Assembly (NCBI GenBank): GCA_038147495.1
Contig: JAYQTT010000015.1
Span: 82,178 to 146,177, forward strand
Direction: 5' to 3'
Source of the DNA: MED-G116 sp038147495
GTDB lineage: Bacteria; Pseudomonadota; Alphaproteobacteria; Puniceispirillales; Puniceispirillaceae
DNA length: 64,000 bases
In this document: one piece after another, positions 43,927 to 52,870 of the stretch
How positions within the stretch are numbered: position 1 is the stretch's first letter
Layout of the letters: the number at the start of each line of letters is the position of its first letter
Notes under the pieces: model-generated
Told to the model about the DNA's origin: nothing
Database searches by the model: none
What the model saw: only the letters and a program-made list of their open reading frames with translations
Translations under genes and position numbers: made by a program

Positions 43927-45317
43927 TGGCAACACAAAAAGGCGGTGAACAGCGGTCAGGAAACGGTGGCCGCCTTGGCGGACGCCTGCGCCGCTATGCC
44001 AGAGTCACCACGACTATGGGCGGGCTTGCGGCGCGTGTTGCAGGCGAACGCTATCTTGGCATGGAAATTAATCGTGCCAAACATGCGGCAGATTTGCGTG
44101 ATGCGCTTGGTGGGCTGAAAGGCCCAATCATGAAGGTCGCGCAGATCCTCTCAACCATTCCGGACGCGCTGCCACCAGAATATGCCGATGAGCTTGCCGC
44201 ATTGCAGGCAGATGCGCCGCCTATGGGCTGGCTCTTTACAAGGCGCCGGATGGCGGCCGAACTTGGCCCGGACTGGCAATCGCGCTTTGCTTCATTTTCA
44301 CGTGAGGCGGTCTCGGCGGCATCGCTTGGTCAGGTGCATCAGGCAACCGACAGCGATGGCAACAAGCTTGCCGTAAAGCTGCAATATCCTGATATGGCCT
44401 CGGCAATTGACGCCGACCTGCGGCAGCTGCGTCTCGTGCTGCAAATCTATGAACGGTATGACTCGGCAATTTCTACATCGGATATCTATGATGAGTTGTC
44501 CGAACGGCTTCGCGAAGAGCTGGATTATGAGCGCGAGGCCGCGAACCTGCGCCTCTATGCCCATATGTTGCGTGACGAGGATTGCGTGCGCTTGCCGGTC
44601 GTGCGCCCGGAATTGTCGTCAGAGCGGTTGCTGACCATGAGCTGGCTTGAGGGACAGCGCGTTATGCCCTTCCTCGAGACCAACCCGTCGCAGGAATTGC
44701 GTAACGAAATTGCCAAAAAGATGTTCCGCGTCTGGTATGTGCCGTTCTATTTCTATGGCGTCATCCATGGCGATCCACATCTGGGCAACTACTCGATCGA
44801 TCCCGACCATCGAATCAATTTGATGGATTTTGGCTCCATCCGGCTGTTCCGCCCGCAATTTGTTGGCGGTGTCATCGATCTTTACAAGGCCTTGCGCGAC
44901 AATGACCGCGATCTGGCGGTTTATGCCTATGAAAGCTGGGGGTTTGATGGTCTCGATAATGAGGCGATTGAAGTTCTCAATATGTGGGCTGAATTCATCT
45001 ATGCCCCATTGCTTGAGGACAAGGTGCGCCCGATCCAGCAGATGCGCAATGGTAAGGCTGGGCGTGAGCTTGCCGGCAAGGTGCACAGCGAGTTGAAACG
45101 TATTGGCGGGATCAGGCCTCCGCGGGAATTCGTTTTGATGGATCGGGCCGCTGTTGGACTTGGCTCGGTGTTTATGCATCTTGGCGCCGAGGTGAACTGG
45201 CACACATTGTTTCATGACCTGATTGATGATTTCGACACCACGCGGCTTGCCGAACGCCAGCGCGAGGCCGCCGAAGCCGCGGGCATTCCCGATAGGCTAT
45301 TGCACAGCGACAGTTAA
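43926..45317 (+). CDS. ABC1/UbiB (AarF) family atypical kinase
   Basis: Atypical protein-kinase-like protein; family members (UbiB, COQ8/ADCK) support ubiquinone biosynthesis through ATPase activity. The 463 aa contain the KxGQ-region equivalent PIMKVAQILSTIPDALPPEY (Gly replaced by Ala), the Ala-rich loop AVSAASLGQVHQAT, LAVKLQYPDM, the EELDYEREAANL helix, and catalytic VIHGDPHLGNYSID plus MDFGSIRLFRP. There is no C-terminal membrane helix as in E. coli UbiB. This subgroup is common in alphaproteobacteria, distinct from the ubiE-ubiB locus. Coupled by TGATG to the M3 peptidase and followed by a terminator. Confidence 0.9.
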   Translation: MATQKGGEQRSGNGGRLGGRLRRYARVTTTMGGLAARVAGERYLGMEINRAKHAADLRDALGGLKGPIMKVAQILSTIPDALPPEYADELAALQADAPPMGWLFTRRRMAAELGPDWQSRFASFSREAVSAASLGQVHQATDSDGNKLAVKLQYPDMASAIDADLRQLRLVLQIYERYDSAISTSDIYDELSERLREELDYEREAANLRLYAHMLRDEDCVRLPVVRPELSSERLLTMSWLEGQRVMPFLETNPSQELRNEIAKKMFRVWYVPFYFYGVIHGDPHLGNYSIDPDHRINLMDFGSIRLFRPQFVGGVIDLYKALRDNDRDLAVYAYESWGFDGLDNEAIEVLNMWAEFIYAPLLEDKVRPIQQMRNGKAGRELAGKVHSELKRIGGIRPPREFVLMDRAAVGLGSVFMHLGAEVNWHTLFHDLIDDFDTTRLAERQREAAEAAGIPDRLLHSDS

Positions 45318-45354
45318 TCTGGCAGGCTTTCACTACATTCTAAAAAAAGAATGT

Positions 45355-45395
45355 AACGGCCAGCGTCTCTGGGGGGAGGGTTGGCCGTTGTTTTT
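45355..45395 (+). terminator. rho-independent terminator after ABC1 kinase gene
   Basis: Perfect 8-bp stem AACGGCCA/TGGCCGTT around a 19-base loop, followed by TGTTTTT, 38 bases after the kinase stop. A smaller CATTC/GAATG hairpin with an A-run loop precedes it and may help in the opposite orientation for pntB. Confidence 0.75.
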
Positions 45396-45467
45396 GGCAG
45401 AGTATTCCACCAAGCGCGCGCATGTGCTTGCCTGATTTGGTGGCGGCAGAATCGCCCCGAGGCGGTT

Positions 45468-46844
45468 CTAACTGCCCAGATTGCTCAGCAACTGGTCAAG
45501 TGATGCTTTCGCATCGCCATACAGCATCCGCGAATTGTCCTTGAAGAAGAGCGGGTTTTCGATCCCTGAATAGCCGCGACCCTGACCACGCTTGGATATG
45601 ATGACCTGCCGCGCTTTCCAGACCTCGAGCACAGGCATGCCGGCAATCGGGCTGTTGGGATCATCCTGTGCCGCCGGATTTACGATATCGTTTGCGCCAA
45701 GAATGATGACAATGTCGGTGTTCGGGAAATCATCATTGATTTCGTCCATTTCCAGCACAATGTCATAAGGGACTTTGGCCTCGGCCAGTAGAACATTCAT
45801 ATGCCCCGGCAGGCGACCGGCAACAGGGTGAATCGCAAAGCGTACTGATTTGCCCTGATCACGCAGTCTACGGGTGATTTCCGACACCGCGCTTTGTGCC
45901 TGAGCAACGGCCATGCCGTAACCCGGAACAATGATAATCGATTGTGCGTCTTGCAGGTCAGCGGCAACGGACGCAACGTCAGTGGCGATCATCTCGCCCT
46001 CAACTTCTTGCTGGGTAGATGTCGTTGTGCCCCAGCCGCCAAGAATGACTGACAGGAAATTACGGTTCATCGCACGACACATGATGTAAGACAGGATCGC
46101 GCCAGACGCACCAACCAGAGCGCCGGTCACAATCAGCAAATCATTGCCAAGCAAAAAGCCTGTCGCGGCCGCGGCCCATCCGGAATAGGAGTTGAGCATA
46201 GACACCACAACCGGCATGTCGGCGCCGCCAATGGCCATCACCAGATGCGCCCCAAAGACGAAGGCAATGGCGGTCATCAGATATAGTGTCCAGATGCCGG
46301 CATGGTTCAGATACATCGCGCCAAGCCAAATGCAGACACCAACCGCAACGAGATTCAGTATATTGCGTCCGGGCAAGGTGAGCGGCTTTCCACTGACAAC
46401 GCCGGAAAGCTTGCCAAAGGCGATAATCGAGCCGGTGGTTGTGACGGCACCAATGAAAACGCCGAGGAACACCTCTACCTCATGGATGATCTTCTCAACG
46501 TCACCAAGCCCCTGCGGCGGTGACAATTCGGAATTGATGCCGATGAACACGGCGGCAAGGCCGACAAAAGAGTGAAGCGCGGCAACCAATTGCGGCATGC
46601 CGGTCATCTCAACACGTTGGGCAACAATCAGGCCAATGACCGATCCAACGGCGATCATCCCTACCAGAAGCATGGACAGGCTGACCTGTGGGCCAAGAAT
46701 TGTCGCGGCAACAGCCAGCCCCATGCCGACAATGCCATACCAGACAGCGCGTTTGGCGCTCTCCTGATTTGACAATCCGCCCAGCGAAAGAATGAACATG
46801 ACGCTGGCAGCGATATAGATTGCAGTGACGATATTTGAACTCAT
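45468..46844 (-). CDS. pntB: NAD(P) transhydrogenase subunit beta
   Basis: Membrane and NADP(H)-binding subunit of the proton-translocating transhydrogenase, which uses the proton gradient to make NADPH. The 458 aa show eight or nine hydrophobic helices (YIAASVMFILSLGGLSNQES start). The C-terminal dIII domain has IIVPGYGMAVAQAQSAVSEI, RFAIHPVAGRLPGHMNVLLA, LEMDEINDDFPNTDIVIILG, GANDIVNPAAQDDPNSPIAG and KRGQGRGYSGIENPLFF. Family length (E. coli 462). It follows pntA by 22 bp. Confidence 0.96.
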   Translation of the reverse strand: MSSNIVTAIYIAASVMFILSLGGLSNQESAKRAVWYGIVGMGLAVAATILGPQVSLSMLLVGMIAVGSVIGLIVAQRVEMTGMPQLVAALHSFVGLAAVFIGINSELSPPQGLGDVEKIIHEVEVFLGVFIGAVTTTGSIIAFGKLSGVVSGKPLTLPGRNILNLVAVGVCIWLGAMYLNHAGIWTLYLMTAIAFVFGAHLVMAIGGADMPVVVSMLNSYSGWAAAATGFLLGNDLLIVTGALVGASGAILSYIMCRAMNRNFLSVILGGWGTTTSTQQEVEGEMIATDVASVAADLQDAQSIIIVPGYGMAVAQAQSAVSEITRRLRDQGKSVRFAIHPVAGRLPGHMNVLLAEAKVPYDIVLEMDEINDDFPNTDIVIILGANDIVNPAAQDDPNSPIAGMPVLEVWKARQVIISKRGQGRGYSGIENPLFFKDNSRMLYGDAKASLDQLLSNLGS

Positions 46845-46866
46845 GACGATCTATCTTTCCGCTGGT

Positions 46867-48432
46867 TCAGCTTTTCTGAAACATCGCCAGCATGCGACGT
46901 GTCACCATAAATCCACCCACGATATTAATCGTGGCAATTAACACAGATATCGCGGCAAGCACCGTGACGATCTGGTTGCTTGACCCGATTTGCAACAGCG
47001 CACCAAGAATGATGATGCCCGAAATCGCATTGGTCACTGCCATCAGCGGCGTATGCAGCGCGTGACTGACGTTCCAGATGACCTGAAAGCCGACAAAACA
47101 CGCAAGCGCGAACACAATCAGATGTTGCATGAAGTTTGCTGGTGCGTAGTTGCCAACCAGCATCATGAACAGGCCACCCGCCACCAGCAGGCCAATCTGG
47201 CGCTGGCCACTTTTACGCTGTGCGGCGAGTTCGATTGCCTTTTTCTCCTCGGCGGTCAGTTCTACCGGCTTTGGCGCTGCCTGCGCTTTGCCAATCGCCT
47301 GTACTTTTGGCGGAGGAGGAGGGTAGGTCACCTCACCGGCATTCACCACGGTTGCGCCGCGGATCACATCATCATCCATGTTGATGTTGATCTGACCGTC
47401 CTTTTCAGGTGTCAGATCATCCAGCATGTGCCGAATGTTGGTTGCGTAAAGCGTTGAGCTTTGCGCCGCCATACGGCTTGGGAAATCAGTGTAGCCGACA
47501 ATTGTGACGCCATTTTCGGTCTTGATCACTTCATCGCGAACCGTCAGATCACAGTTGCCGCCTTGTTCTGCAGCCAGATCAACCACCACAGACCCGGGCT
47601 TCATCAAGCCAACCATTTCAGCCGGCCATAATTTTGGCGCGGGGCGTCCAGGGATCAGGGCGGTGGTGATGACAATGTCCACCTCCGGTGCCTGGGCACG
47701 GAACAAATCCATCTCTTTTTCGATAAATTCCGGTGATGCGGGCTTGGCGTAGCCGCCCTCACTGCCAACAGCCTCATCAAATTCCAACATCAGGAATTCG
47801 GCACCCATCGACTCAATCTGTTCGGCAACTTCGGGGCGCACATCAAAGGCCCGGACAATCGCACCAAGCGAGGTTGCGGTACCAATCGCGGCAAGACCGG
47901 CAACGCCGGCGCCAATAACCAAAACCTTGGCAGGTGGAACCTTGCCAGCGGCGGTGATTTGTCCGGTGAAAAACCGGCCAAACTGGTTGCCGGATTCGAT
48001 CACAGCGCGGTATCCGGCGATGTTCGCCATTGATGACAGCGCGTCCATCTTCTGGGCGCGGCTGATCCGGGGCACCATGTCCATGGCGATGGCATTCGTG
48101 CCGGCTTTTTTGAAACTTTCGAGCAATTCGGGGTTTTGCGCTGGCCAGAAAAAGCTGATCACCGTCTGACCGGAACGCATGAGCTTGGCTTCGGCTGCAT
48201 CAACGCCGCGGACTTTTGTCACAATGTCTGCGTCTTTCCATAGCGCAGCGGCGGTCTTGGCGATGCTGACTCCGGCCTTTTCATAGGCTTCATCGGAAAA
48301 TCCGGCGGCGCTGCCCGCACCGCTCTGGATTACGCATTCATGGCCGAGCTTTTGAAGCTGTTTCGCGCTATCCGGCGTCATTGCGACGCGCAGTTCGCCC
48401 TCGGCGGTTTCTTTAGGCGCTCCAATTTTCAT
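46867..48432 (-). CDS. pntA: NAD(P) transhydrogenase subunit alpha (single-chain)
   Basis: NAD(H)-binding subunit plus the first membrane helices of the transhydrogenase. The 521 aa start MKIGAPKETAEGELRVAMTP. The Rossmann core has VLVIGAGVAGLAAIGTATSL and GAIVRAFDVRPEVAEQIESM; the mobile loop region is GYTDFPSRMAAQSSTLYATN. After a proline-rich linker (YPPPPPKVQ) the C-terminus has four hydrophobic segments (FVGFQVIWNVSHALHTPLMA, AISGIIILGALLQIG). Many alphaproteobacteria split this into PntAA and PntAB; here it is fused as in E. coli. Confidence 0.96.
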   Translation of the reverse strand: MKIGAPKETAEGELRVAMTPDSAKQLQKLGHECVIQSGAGSAAGFSDEAYEKAGVSIAKTAAALWKDADIVTKVRGVDAAEAKLMRSGQTVISFFWPAQNPELLESFKKAGTNAIAMDMVPRISRAQKMDALSSMANIAGYRAVIESGNQFGRFFTGQITAAGKVPPAKVLVIGAGVAGLAAIGTATSLGAIVRAFDVRPEVAEQIESMGAEFLMLEFDEAVGSEGGYAKPASPEFIEKEMDLFRAQAPEVDIVITTALIPGRPAPKLWPAEMVGLMKPGSVVVDLAAEQGGNCDLTVRDEVIKTENGVTIVGYTDFPSRMAAQSSTLYATNIRHMLDDLTPEKDGQININMDDDVIRGATVVNAGEVTYPPPPPKVQAIGKAQAAPKPVELTAEEKKAIELAAQRKSGQRQIGLLVAGGLFMMLVGNYAPANFMQHLIVFALACFVGFQVIWNVSHALHTPLMAVTNAISGIIILGALLQIGSSNQIVTVLAAISVLIATINIVGGFMVTRRMLAMFQKS

Positions 48433-48612
48433 CGCGGGTGTCCATCTCTATTTTGCAGATCTTTTTCAGCCAGCGGATATTCTTTGAACGCACCATCAGA
48501 TGCAAGTCAAAACAGTTTTGCCGTCACAGTCACAAAATGCTGGGGCTGATCCGTGATACCTACGGACGGTGATTTACTGTAAATGCAGCAGAACGCTTGG
48601 CTTAAAAAAACA

Positions 48613-48640
48613 AAAGCCGCCTGTTGATCAAGGCGGCTTT
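48613..48640 (-). terminator. rho-independent terminator of rpsU
   Basis: A 10-bp perfect stem AAAGCCGCCT/AGGCGGCTTT with an 8-base loop. On the minus strand it is followed by TGTTTTTTTAAG, 45 bases after the rpsU stop. It is one of the clearest terminators in the window. Confidence 0.9.
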
Positions 48641-48685
48641 CATTATCTTTTGTGGACCTGAATACGGCCAGCTTGGTCAATGAGC

Positions 48686-48889
48686 CTAATAGCCCTCGCG
48701 CTCAAGCCGTTTGCGCATGAGTTTACGAACTCTGCGGGTCGATTCGGCAGCTTCGCGCGCCCGGCGCTCAGATGGCTTTTCATAAGCCCGCCGGTTTTTC
48801 ATTTCGCGGAAAACGCCTTCACGCTGAAGCTTCTTTTTCAGAACCCGCAGCGCCTGATCCACATTGTTGTCTCTAACGGTGACGTACAC
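48686..48889 (-). CDS. rpsU: 30S ribosomal protein S21
   Basis: Small basic 30S protein needed for initiation. From GTG 48889 the protein is 67 aa: (M)YVTVRDNNVDQALRVLKKK, then REGVFREMKNRRAYEKPSER and a basic tail ending LMRKRLEREGY, all standard S21. The frame is open to 49018, but the upstream 43 residues are not part of the family; AGAAGGGA lies 10-12 bases before the GTG. Monocistronic, ended by the hairpin at 48613-48640. Confidence 0.94.
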   Translation of the reverse strand: MYVTVRDNNVDQALRVLKKKLQREGVFREMKNRRAYEKPSERRAREAAESTRRVRKLMRKRLEREGY

Positions 48890-49142
48890 GTCTTTCACAT
48901 CCCTTCTAAAGATTGCTGGTTTGCCGTTGCGACAGAAGCGGTGTTCTATCACAAGCCGTTCCGAAATGTAAAGACCCAAGCGGCGGCGCAACATCAACGG
49001 TTTTGCGCGTGCCTTCAAAAGACAAAAGGCCGCATGGGGTAGAAATTTTTTTAGGATTATATCATAGTTTACATTGAGTTGAGAGTGGCATTCGAAGATA
49101 ACTTGGGGCAGCAGCTATGCAGCGCCAACGGGAAGGGCGGCA

Positions 49143-49796
49143 ATGGAAGGCAATCTGTCTGAAGAGGCAGCAGCGATCATAAGGGCGGCGCTACCGCATG
49201 TTCCCTTTGATGGGTGGAGCGATGAAGCTCTGCGCGCTGGTGCATCTGATGCGCAAATTGATCCTGATCGGGTTGATGTCTGTTTCCCGGGCGGCGCGAT
49301 TGACGCCATTGTCGGTTATGTTGCGCTGGCCGACGCCGATATGGTGGCGGCCTATGACGCGCTGGAGACCAAGCCGGAAAAAGTGCATTTGATGATCCGG
49401 ACTTTGATTTTGATCCGGCTGGAACAATCAGCAATGCATAAGGAAGCGGTGCGCCGTGCGTTGACAACTCTGGCCATGCCGACAAATGCGGCGCCGTCTG
49501 CACGAACCCTCTACAGGACAGTTGATTCGATGTGGCGGGCGGCTGGCCAACGCGATACCGATTTTTCGTTCTATACAAAGCGGGCGACATTGGCCGCAGT
49601 CTACAGCGCTACCCTTCTGGCGTGGCTTGCTGATTCCAGTGGAGATATGTCGGCTACCGAGGCATTTCTTGACAGACGCCTCAGCGATGTGGCGCGAATC
49701 CCGCAGATGACCAGCCCGGCCCGATCAATTTTTGCCGCTGGGCAAAAGCTTGCCGAAGGGCTTGTGAGCGGTGTCGGGCGGCGTACCAAATCCTAA
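49143..49796 (+). CDS. COQ9 family protein
   Basis: Lipid-binding TetR-like accessory protein for ubiquinone biosynthesis, found in mitochondria and alphaproteobacteria. The 217 aa contain ALPHVPFDGWSDEALRAGAS near the N-terminus (typical LxxVPFDGW), FPGGAIDAIVGYVALADADM, TLILIRLEQSAMHKEAVRRA and the C-terminal TDFSFYTKRATLAAVYSATL motif (the D-x-SWYTKR-like site), followed by AWLADSSGDMSATEAFLDRR. GGAAGGGCGGC precedes the ATG. Divergent from rpsU. Confidence 0.92.
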   Translation: MEGNLSEEAAAIIRAALPHVPFDGWSDEALRAGASDAQIDPDRVDVCFPGGAIDAIVGYVALADADMVAAYDALETKPEKVHLMIRTLILIRLEQSAMHKEAVRRALTTLAMPTNAAPSARTLYRTVDSMWRAAGQRDTDFSFYTKRATLAAVYSATLLAWLADSSGDMSATEAFLDRRLSDVARIPQMTSPARSIFAAGQKLAEGLVSGVGRRTKS

Positions 49797-49981
49797 AATC
49801 GGCTGAATAAAATAAACTCATCGCCATCTTTATCTGCATCTGAGGCTCTGGTGCCGCAATGCATCTCTGCCGGTTTGTCTGGAAAAATCCCTGCAATCGG
49901 GTATAACCGCCTTTTCGATGATTGCCACCACTGACAAGATTCCGTTGCCCTGATGACTTCGGACCAAGAGCCAGAACCATT

Positions 49982-50908
49982 ATGCCAATAAAAGTGCCAG
50001 ACAATTTGCCAGCCCTCGAGACACTGCATGCCGAGCAGGTTGATGTCATGGCGCAAAAACAGGCGATGCATCAGGACATCAGACCATTGCGCTTGTTGCT
50101 GCTCAATCTGATGCCAAAGAAACGGGACACGGAAATCCAGTTTGCCAGGCTTTTTGGCAACACCCCGCTGCAAATAGAAATGATCCTGATGACGACCGCG
50201 AGCTACACGCCGCGAAACACGGAACCGGGCTATCTGCGTCGCTTTTATCGGCAGCTTGAAGATGTGCGGGATGAATATTTTGATGCGTTGATCGTCACTG
50301 GTGCGCCTATTGAAACGCTGGCATTTGAGGATGTGACCTACTGGCCGGAGCTGGTGGAAATCATGGACTGGTCACGTACGCATTGCTTCCGGCGGCTTGG
50401 CATTTGCTGGGGTGCGCAGGCGTTGTTACGGCATTTTCATGAAGTGCCGAAGTTTGAGTTGCCGGAAAAATTGTTTGGCGTGTATGAGCATCAACTTCAA
50501 AACGTAACCGGCCGTCTGATGCACGGATTTACCGACCGCTTTCCGATGCCGATCTCGCGCTATACTGAAACACGCGCGCGCGATGTTGAGGCCGCCGGTC
50601 TGGATATTTTGGCAGAGGGTGATGGATGCGGCGTTGGCATGGTGCGTGACCCGAGAAGTGGCGATCTGTTCGTGCTGAACCATCTGGAATATGACGCCGA
50701 AACGCTGGCCAATGAATACCATCGTGATCATGGCGAGGGGTTGGCAACTTCATTGCCGGTGAACTATTTCCCCGATGATGATCCCAAGCGCACGCCGGTG
50801 AATTTCTGGCGGCCTTTTGCGTTTCTGCTGATGAGTAACTGGATCAATGATTTGTATCAGGCAACGCCATTCGATCTGACACGCATAGGGTCCGATGCCT
50901 CTGATTGA
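49982..50908 (+). CDS. metA: homoserine O-acyltransferase MetA (predicted acetyl-specific)
   Basis: Activates homoserine for methionine synthesis. The 308 aa (ATG 49982) include MPIKVPDNLPALETLHAEQV, RPLRLLLLNLMPKKRDTEIQ, LDVTYWPEL-like EDVTYWPELVEIMDW, nucleophile Cys in GICWGAQALLRHF, and the late His in FVLNHLEYDAETLANEY. The specificity position (Gly111 in E. coli, succinyl-CoA) reads GAPIETL, with Glu; published work on the family links Glu there with acetyl-CoA use, so it is probably a homoserine O-acetyltransferase. RBS is weak. The frame is open to 49922 but family members start at MPIK. I find no SAM riboswitch upstream. Confidence 0.92.
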   Translation: MPIKVPDNLPALETLHAEQVDVMAQKQAMHQDIRPLRLLLLNLMPKKRDTEIQFARLFGNTPLQIEMILMTTASYTPRNTEPGYLRRFYRQLEDVRDEYFDALIVTGAPIETLAFEDVTYWPELVEIMDWSRTHCFRRLGICWGAQALLRHFHEVPKFELPEKLFGVYEHQLQNVTGRLMHGFTDRFPMPISRYTETRARDVEAAGLDILAEGDGCGVGMVRDPRSGDLFVLNHLEYDAETLANEYHRDHGEGLATSLPVNYFPDDDPKRTPVNFWRPFAFLLMSNWINDLYQATPFDLTRIGSDASD

Positions 50909-50926
50909 GTAATGTCTTCAGGATTT

Positions 50927-52018
50927 TCAGGGGCGCGTCTGCGTTTCAATTTGACGGTTTGTATGCCCCATTTTGCGACCTGTTTTGGCTTCGGCCTTGC
51001 CATAGAGATGGACATGCGTGCCCGCTGAGGCCAGCAATTCAGGCAGCTTTCCCATATCTTCGCCAAGCAAATTGTCCATCTGCCATTGGCCGTAGGTGGT
51101 GGTTGCCCCAAAGGGCAGGTCACACAGCGTACGGGCAAGCTGGGTGAATTGGCTGGTCGCGCAGCCTTCGATTGTCCAGTGAAAGGAATTGTGAGGCCGC
51201 GGGGCAATCTCGTTGAACAACAGTCGACCATCCGTGGTGATGAAGGCCTCAAGCGCCAACACGCCAAAAAGGTTCAGCGCATCGGCAAATCGTGCGACCG
51301 CTTCCTGCCCTGTAGTGACAATATTGTCATCCAGTGGCGCCGGTGCCACGGATGTGGCCAGAATTCCGCCTTCATGATGGTTCAGGCTGGCCGGGAAGTG
51401 GCTGATTTCACCATGTCTGTTTCTTGCGACAAGAAAGCTTGCCTCTGCAGCAAAATCGACCATTTCCTCGAGAATGGCATCATCGGTGCCAAGGCTGGCA
51501 AAGGCGGCGTCCAAATCATCTGACGGATTGATCCGGACTTGCCCTTTGCCGTCATAGCCAAGTGTGCAGGTTTTCAGAATGCAAGGACGACCATGTGCAC
51601 GCATCGCTGATTTCAGATCATCTGCATTCGAGATTGGCCAGAATTGTGGTGTGTCGATCCCAAGTTCACGCGCCAGGTTTTTTTCGCGAATGCGATGCTG
51701 GGCGGTGTGCAGCGCGGCCTCACCCGGGCTTGCTGGACAATGCGCCGCCAGCAGAGGCATCACACTTGCCGGAACATTCTCAAATTCGCTTGTCACGACA
51801 TCCACCGATGCGGCAAAGGCAGTCAAAGCCGCCACGTCATCATAGGACGCGCGGGTTGCCTTGTGCGCGACCTCACCGGCCGGGCTGTTATCGGCGTCTG
51901 GGGCATAAATGTGGGCGCGGATACCAAGTTCGGCAGCAGCAATTGCCAGCATTCGGCCAAGCTGTCCACTGCCAAGGATGCCGATGGTTTTCAGCGGGTT
52001 GTTCGATGCCTCACTCAT
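50927..52018 (-). CDS. purK: 5-(carboxyamino)imidazole ribonucleotide synthase
   Basis: ATP-grasp enzyme converting AIR plus bicarbonate to N5-CAIR in purine synthesis. The 363 aa begin IGILGSGQLGRMLAIAAAEL and show DVVTSEFENVP, PCILKTCTLGYDGKGQVRIN, ILEEMVDFAAEASFLVARN, FNEIAPRPHNSFHWTIEGC and HLYGKAEAKTGRKMGHTN. Its ATG overlaps the purE stop as ATGA. It converges on metA, 18 bp apart. Confidence 0.96.
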   Translation of the reverse strand: MSEASNNPLKTIGILGSGQLGRMLAIAAAELGIRAHIYAPDADNSPAGEVAHKATRASYDDVAALTAFAASVDVVTSEFENVPASVMPLLAAHCPASPGEAALHTAQHRIREKNLARELGIDTPQFWPISNADDLKSAMRAHGRPCILKTCTLGYDGKGQVRINPSDDLDAAFASLGTDDAILEEMVDFAAEASFLVARNRHGEISHFPASLNHHEGGILATSVAPAPLDDNIVTTGQEAVARFADALNLFGVLALEAFITTDGRLLFNEIAPRPHNSFHWTIEGCATSQFTQLARTLCDLPFGATTTYGQWQMDNLLGEDMGKLPELLASAGTHVHLYGKAEAKTGRKMGHTNRQIETQTRP

Positions 52019-52536
52019 GATGGCGTTTCGGCCACATCACCGCTCTGCTTGCTGCGCCAATCGATCATCTGGCGGGTTAAAGCAGGGTTATTGAGGGCCA
52101 GAATCTGCACGGCCAAAAGCGCGGCATTTCGTGCCCCGGGGGCGCCGATCGCGAGTGTGCCAACAGGCACGCCTGCCGGCATTTGAACAATCGAAAGCAG
52201 GGAGTCCATGCCCTTCAGCGCAGCAGATTCCACCGGCACACCAAGAACAGGAAGATGCGTATGGGCCGCCAGCATGCCGGGCAGATGCGCCGCGCCACCG
52301 GCACCGGCGATGATAACGCCAAAGCCGTCTTCGTGAGCCCCTTCGGCAAATTGCGAGAGACGCTGTGGCGTGCGATGCGCCGAGATGATCTTCACTTCAT
52401 ATTCGACATCGAAGCCGTCAAGAATGTTGGCCGCTTCCTGCATGGTTTTCCAATCCGACTGGCTGCCCATGCAGATGGCAATTCGGGCGCCGCCGGTGGT
52501 CGAAGAGGCGGGGTTTGTTGAGTTACTTTTGGCCAT
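52015..52536 (-). CDS. purE: N5-CAIR mutase
   Basis: Rearranges N5-CAIR to CAIR, immediately after PurK. The 173 aa have ARIAICMGSQSDWKTMQEAA, EVKIISAHRTPQRLSQFAEG, IAGAGGAAHLPGMLAAHT, LPVLGVPVESAALKGMDSLL and QMPAGVPVGTLAIGAPGARN. ATG 52536 (MAKSNSTN) is preferred over a TTG six bases upstream. Coupled to purK by ATGA. Confidence 0.96.
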   Translation of the reverse strand: MAKSNSTNPASSTTGGARIAICMGSQSDWKTMQEAANILDGFDVEYEVKIISAHRTPQRLSQFAEGAHEDGFGVIIAGAGGAAHLPGMLAAHTHLPVLGVPVESAALKGMDSLLSIVQMPAGVPVGTLAIGAPGARNAALLAVQILALNNPALTRQMIDWRSKQSGDVAETPS

Positions 52537-52594
52537 TATCAATATCCCACTTGGGTAGAGGTCCGGATTGTTATGCCGCCTTCACCAGCCTGCC

Positions 52595-52825
52595 TCAGGC
52601 AATGATGTCGGGCAAAATGCGACTTCTGAGTATGGTCATCTCATCCTTGATCACCAGCTTGCGCTTTTTCATGCGCTGCAATTTCAACTGGTCAAAGGGT
52701 TTGTCTTCAGAGAGCCGCTCAATCACATCATCAAGATCACGATGTTCTGACTCAAGCGCGTGAAGCTTTGCCATCAGCGCCGTTTGCCCATCGGTGGTTT
52801 TCTCATCTGTCACGACACCCTCCAC
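52595..52825 (-). CDS. YdcH/DUF465 family small protein
   Basis: 76-residue protein of unknown function, predicted largely helical. LHALESEHRDLDDVIERL and FDQLKLQRMKKRKLVIKDEM form two antiparallel helices typical of DUF465. It lies 58 bp upstream of purE on the same strand, a neighbourhood common in alphaproteobacteria. It could be cotranscribed with purEK but no purine link is known. Confidence 0.85.
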   Translation of the reverse strand: MEGVVTDEKTTDGQTALMAKLHALESEHRDLDDVIERLSEDKPFDQLKLQRMKKRKLVIKDEMTILRSRILPDIIA

Positions 52826-52870
52826 GAAGGTTAGCCGATGTTTTGCAGCGTCCGCTTGCGCGGTCTGGGT

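Noticed and set aside
49797..49981. A possible SAM-II type riboswitch upstream of metA.
   Set aside because: The conserved loop elements expected for SAM-II could not be found.
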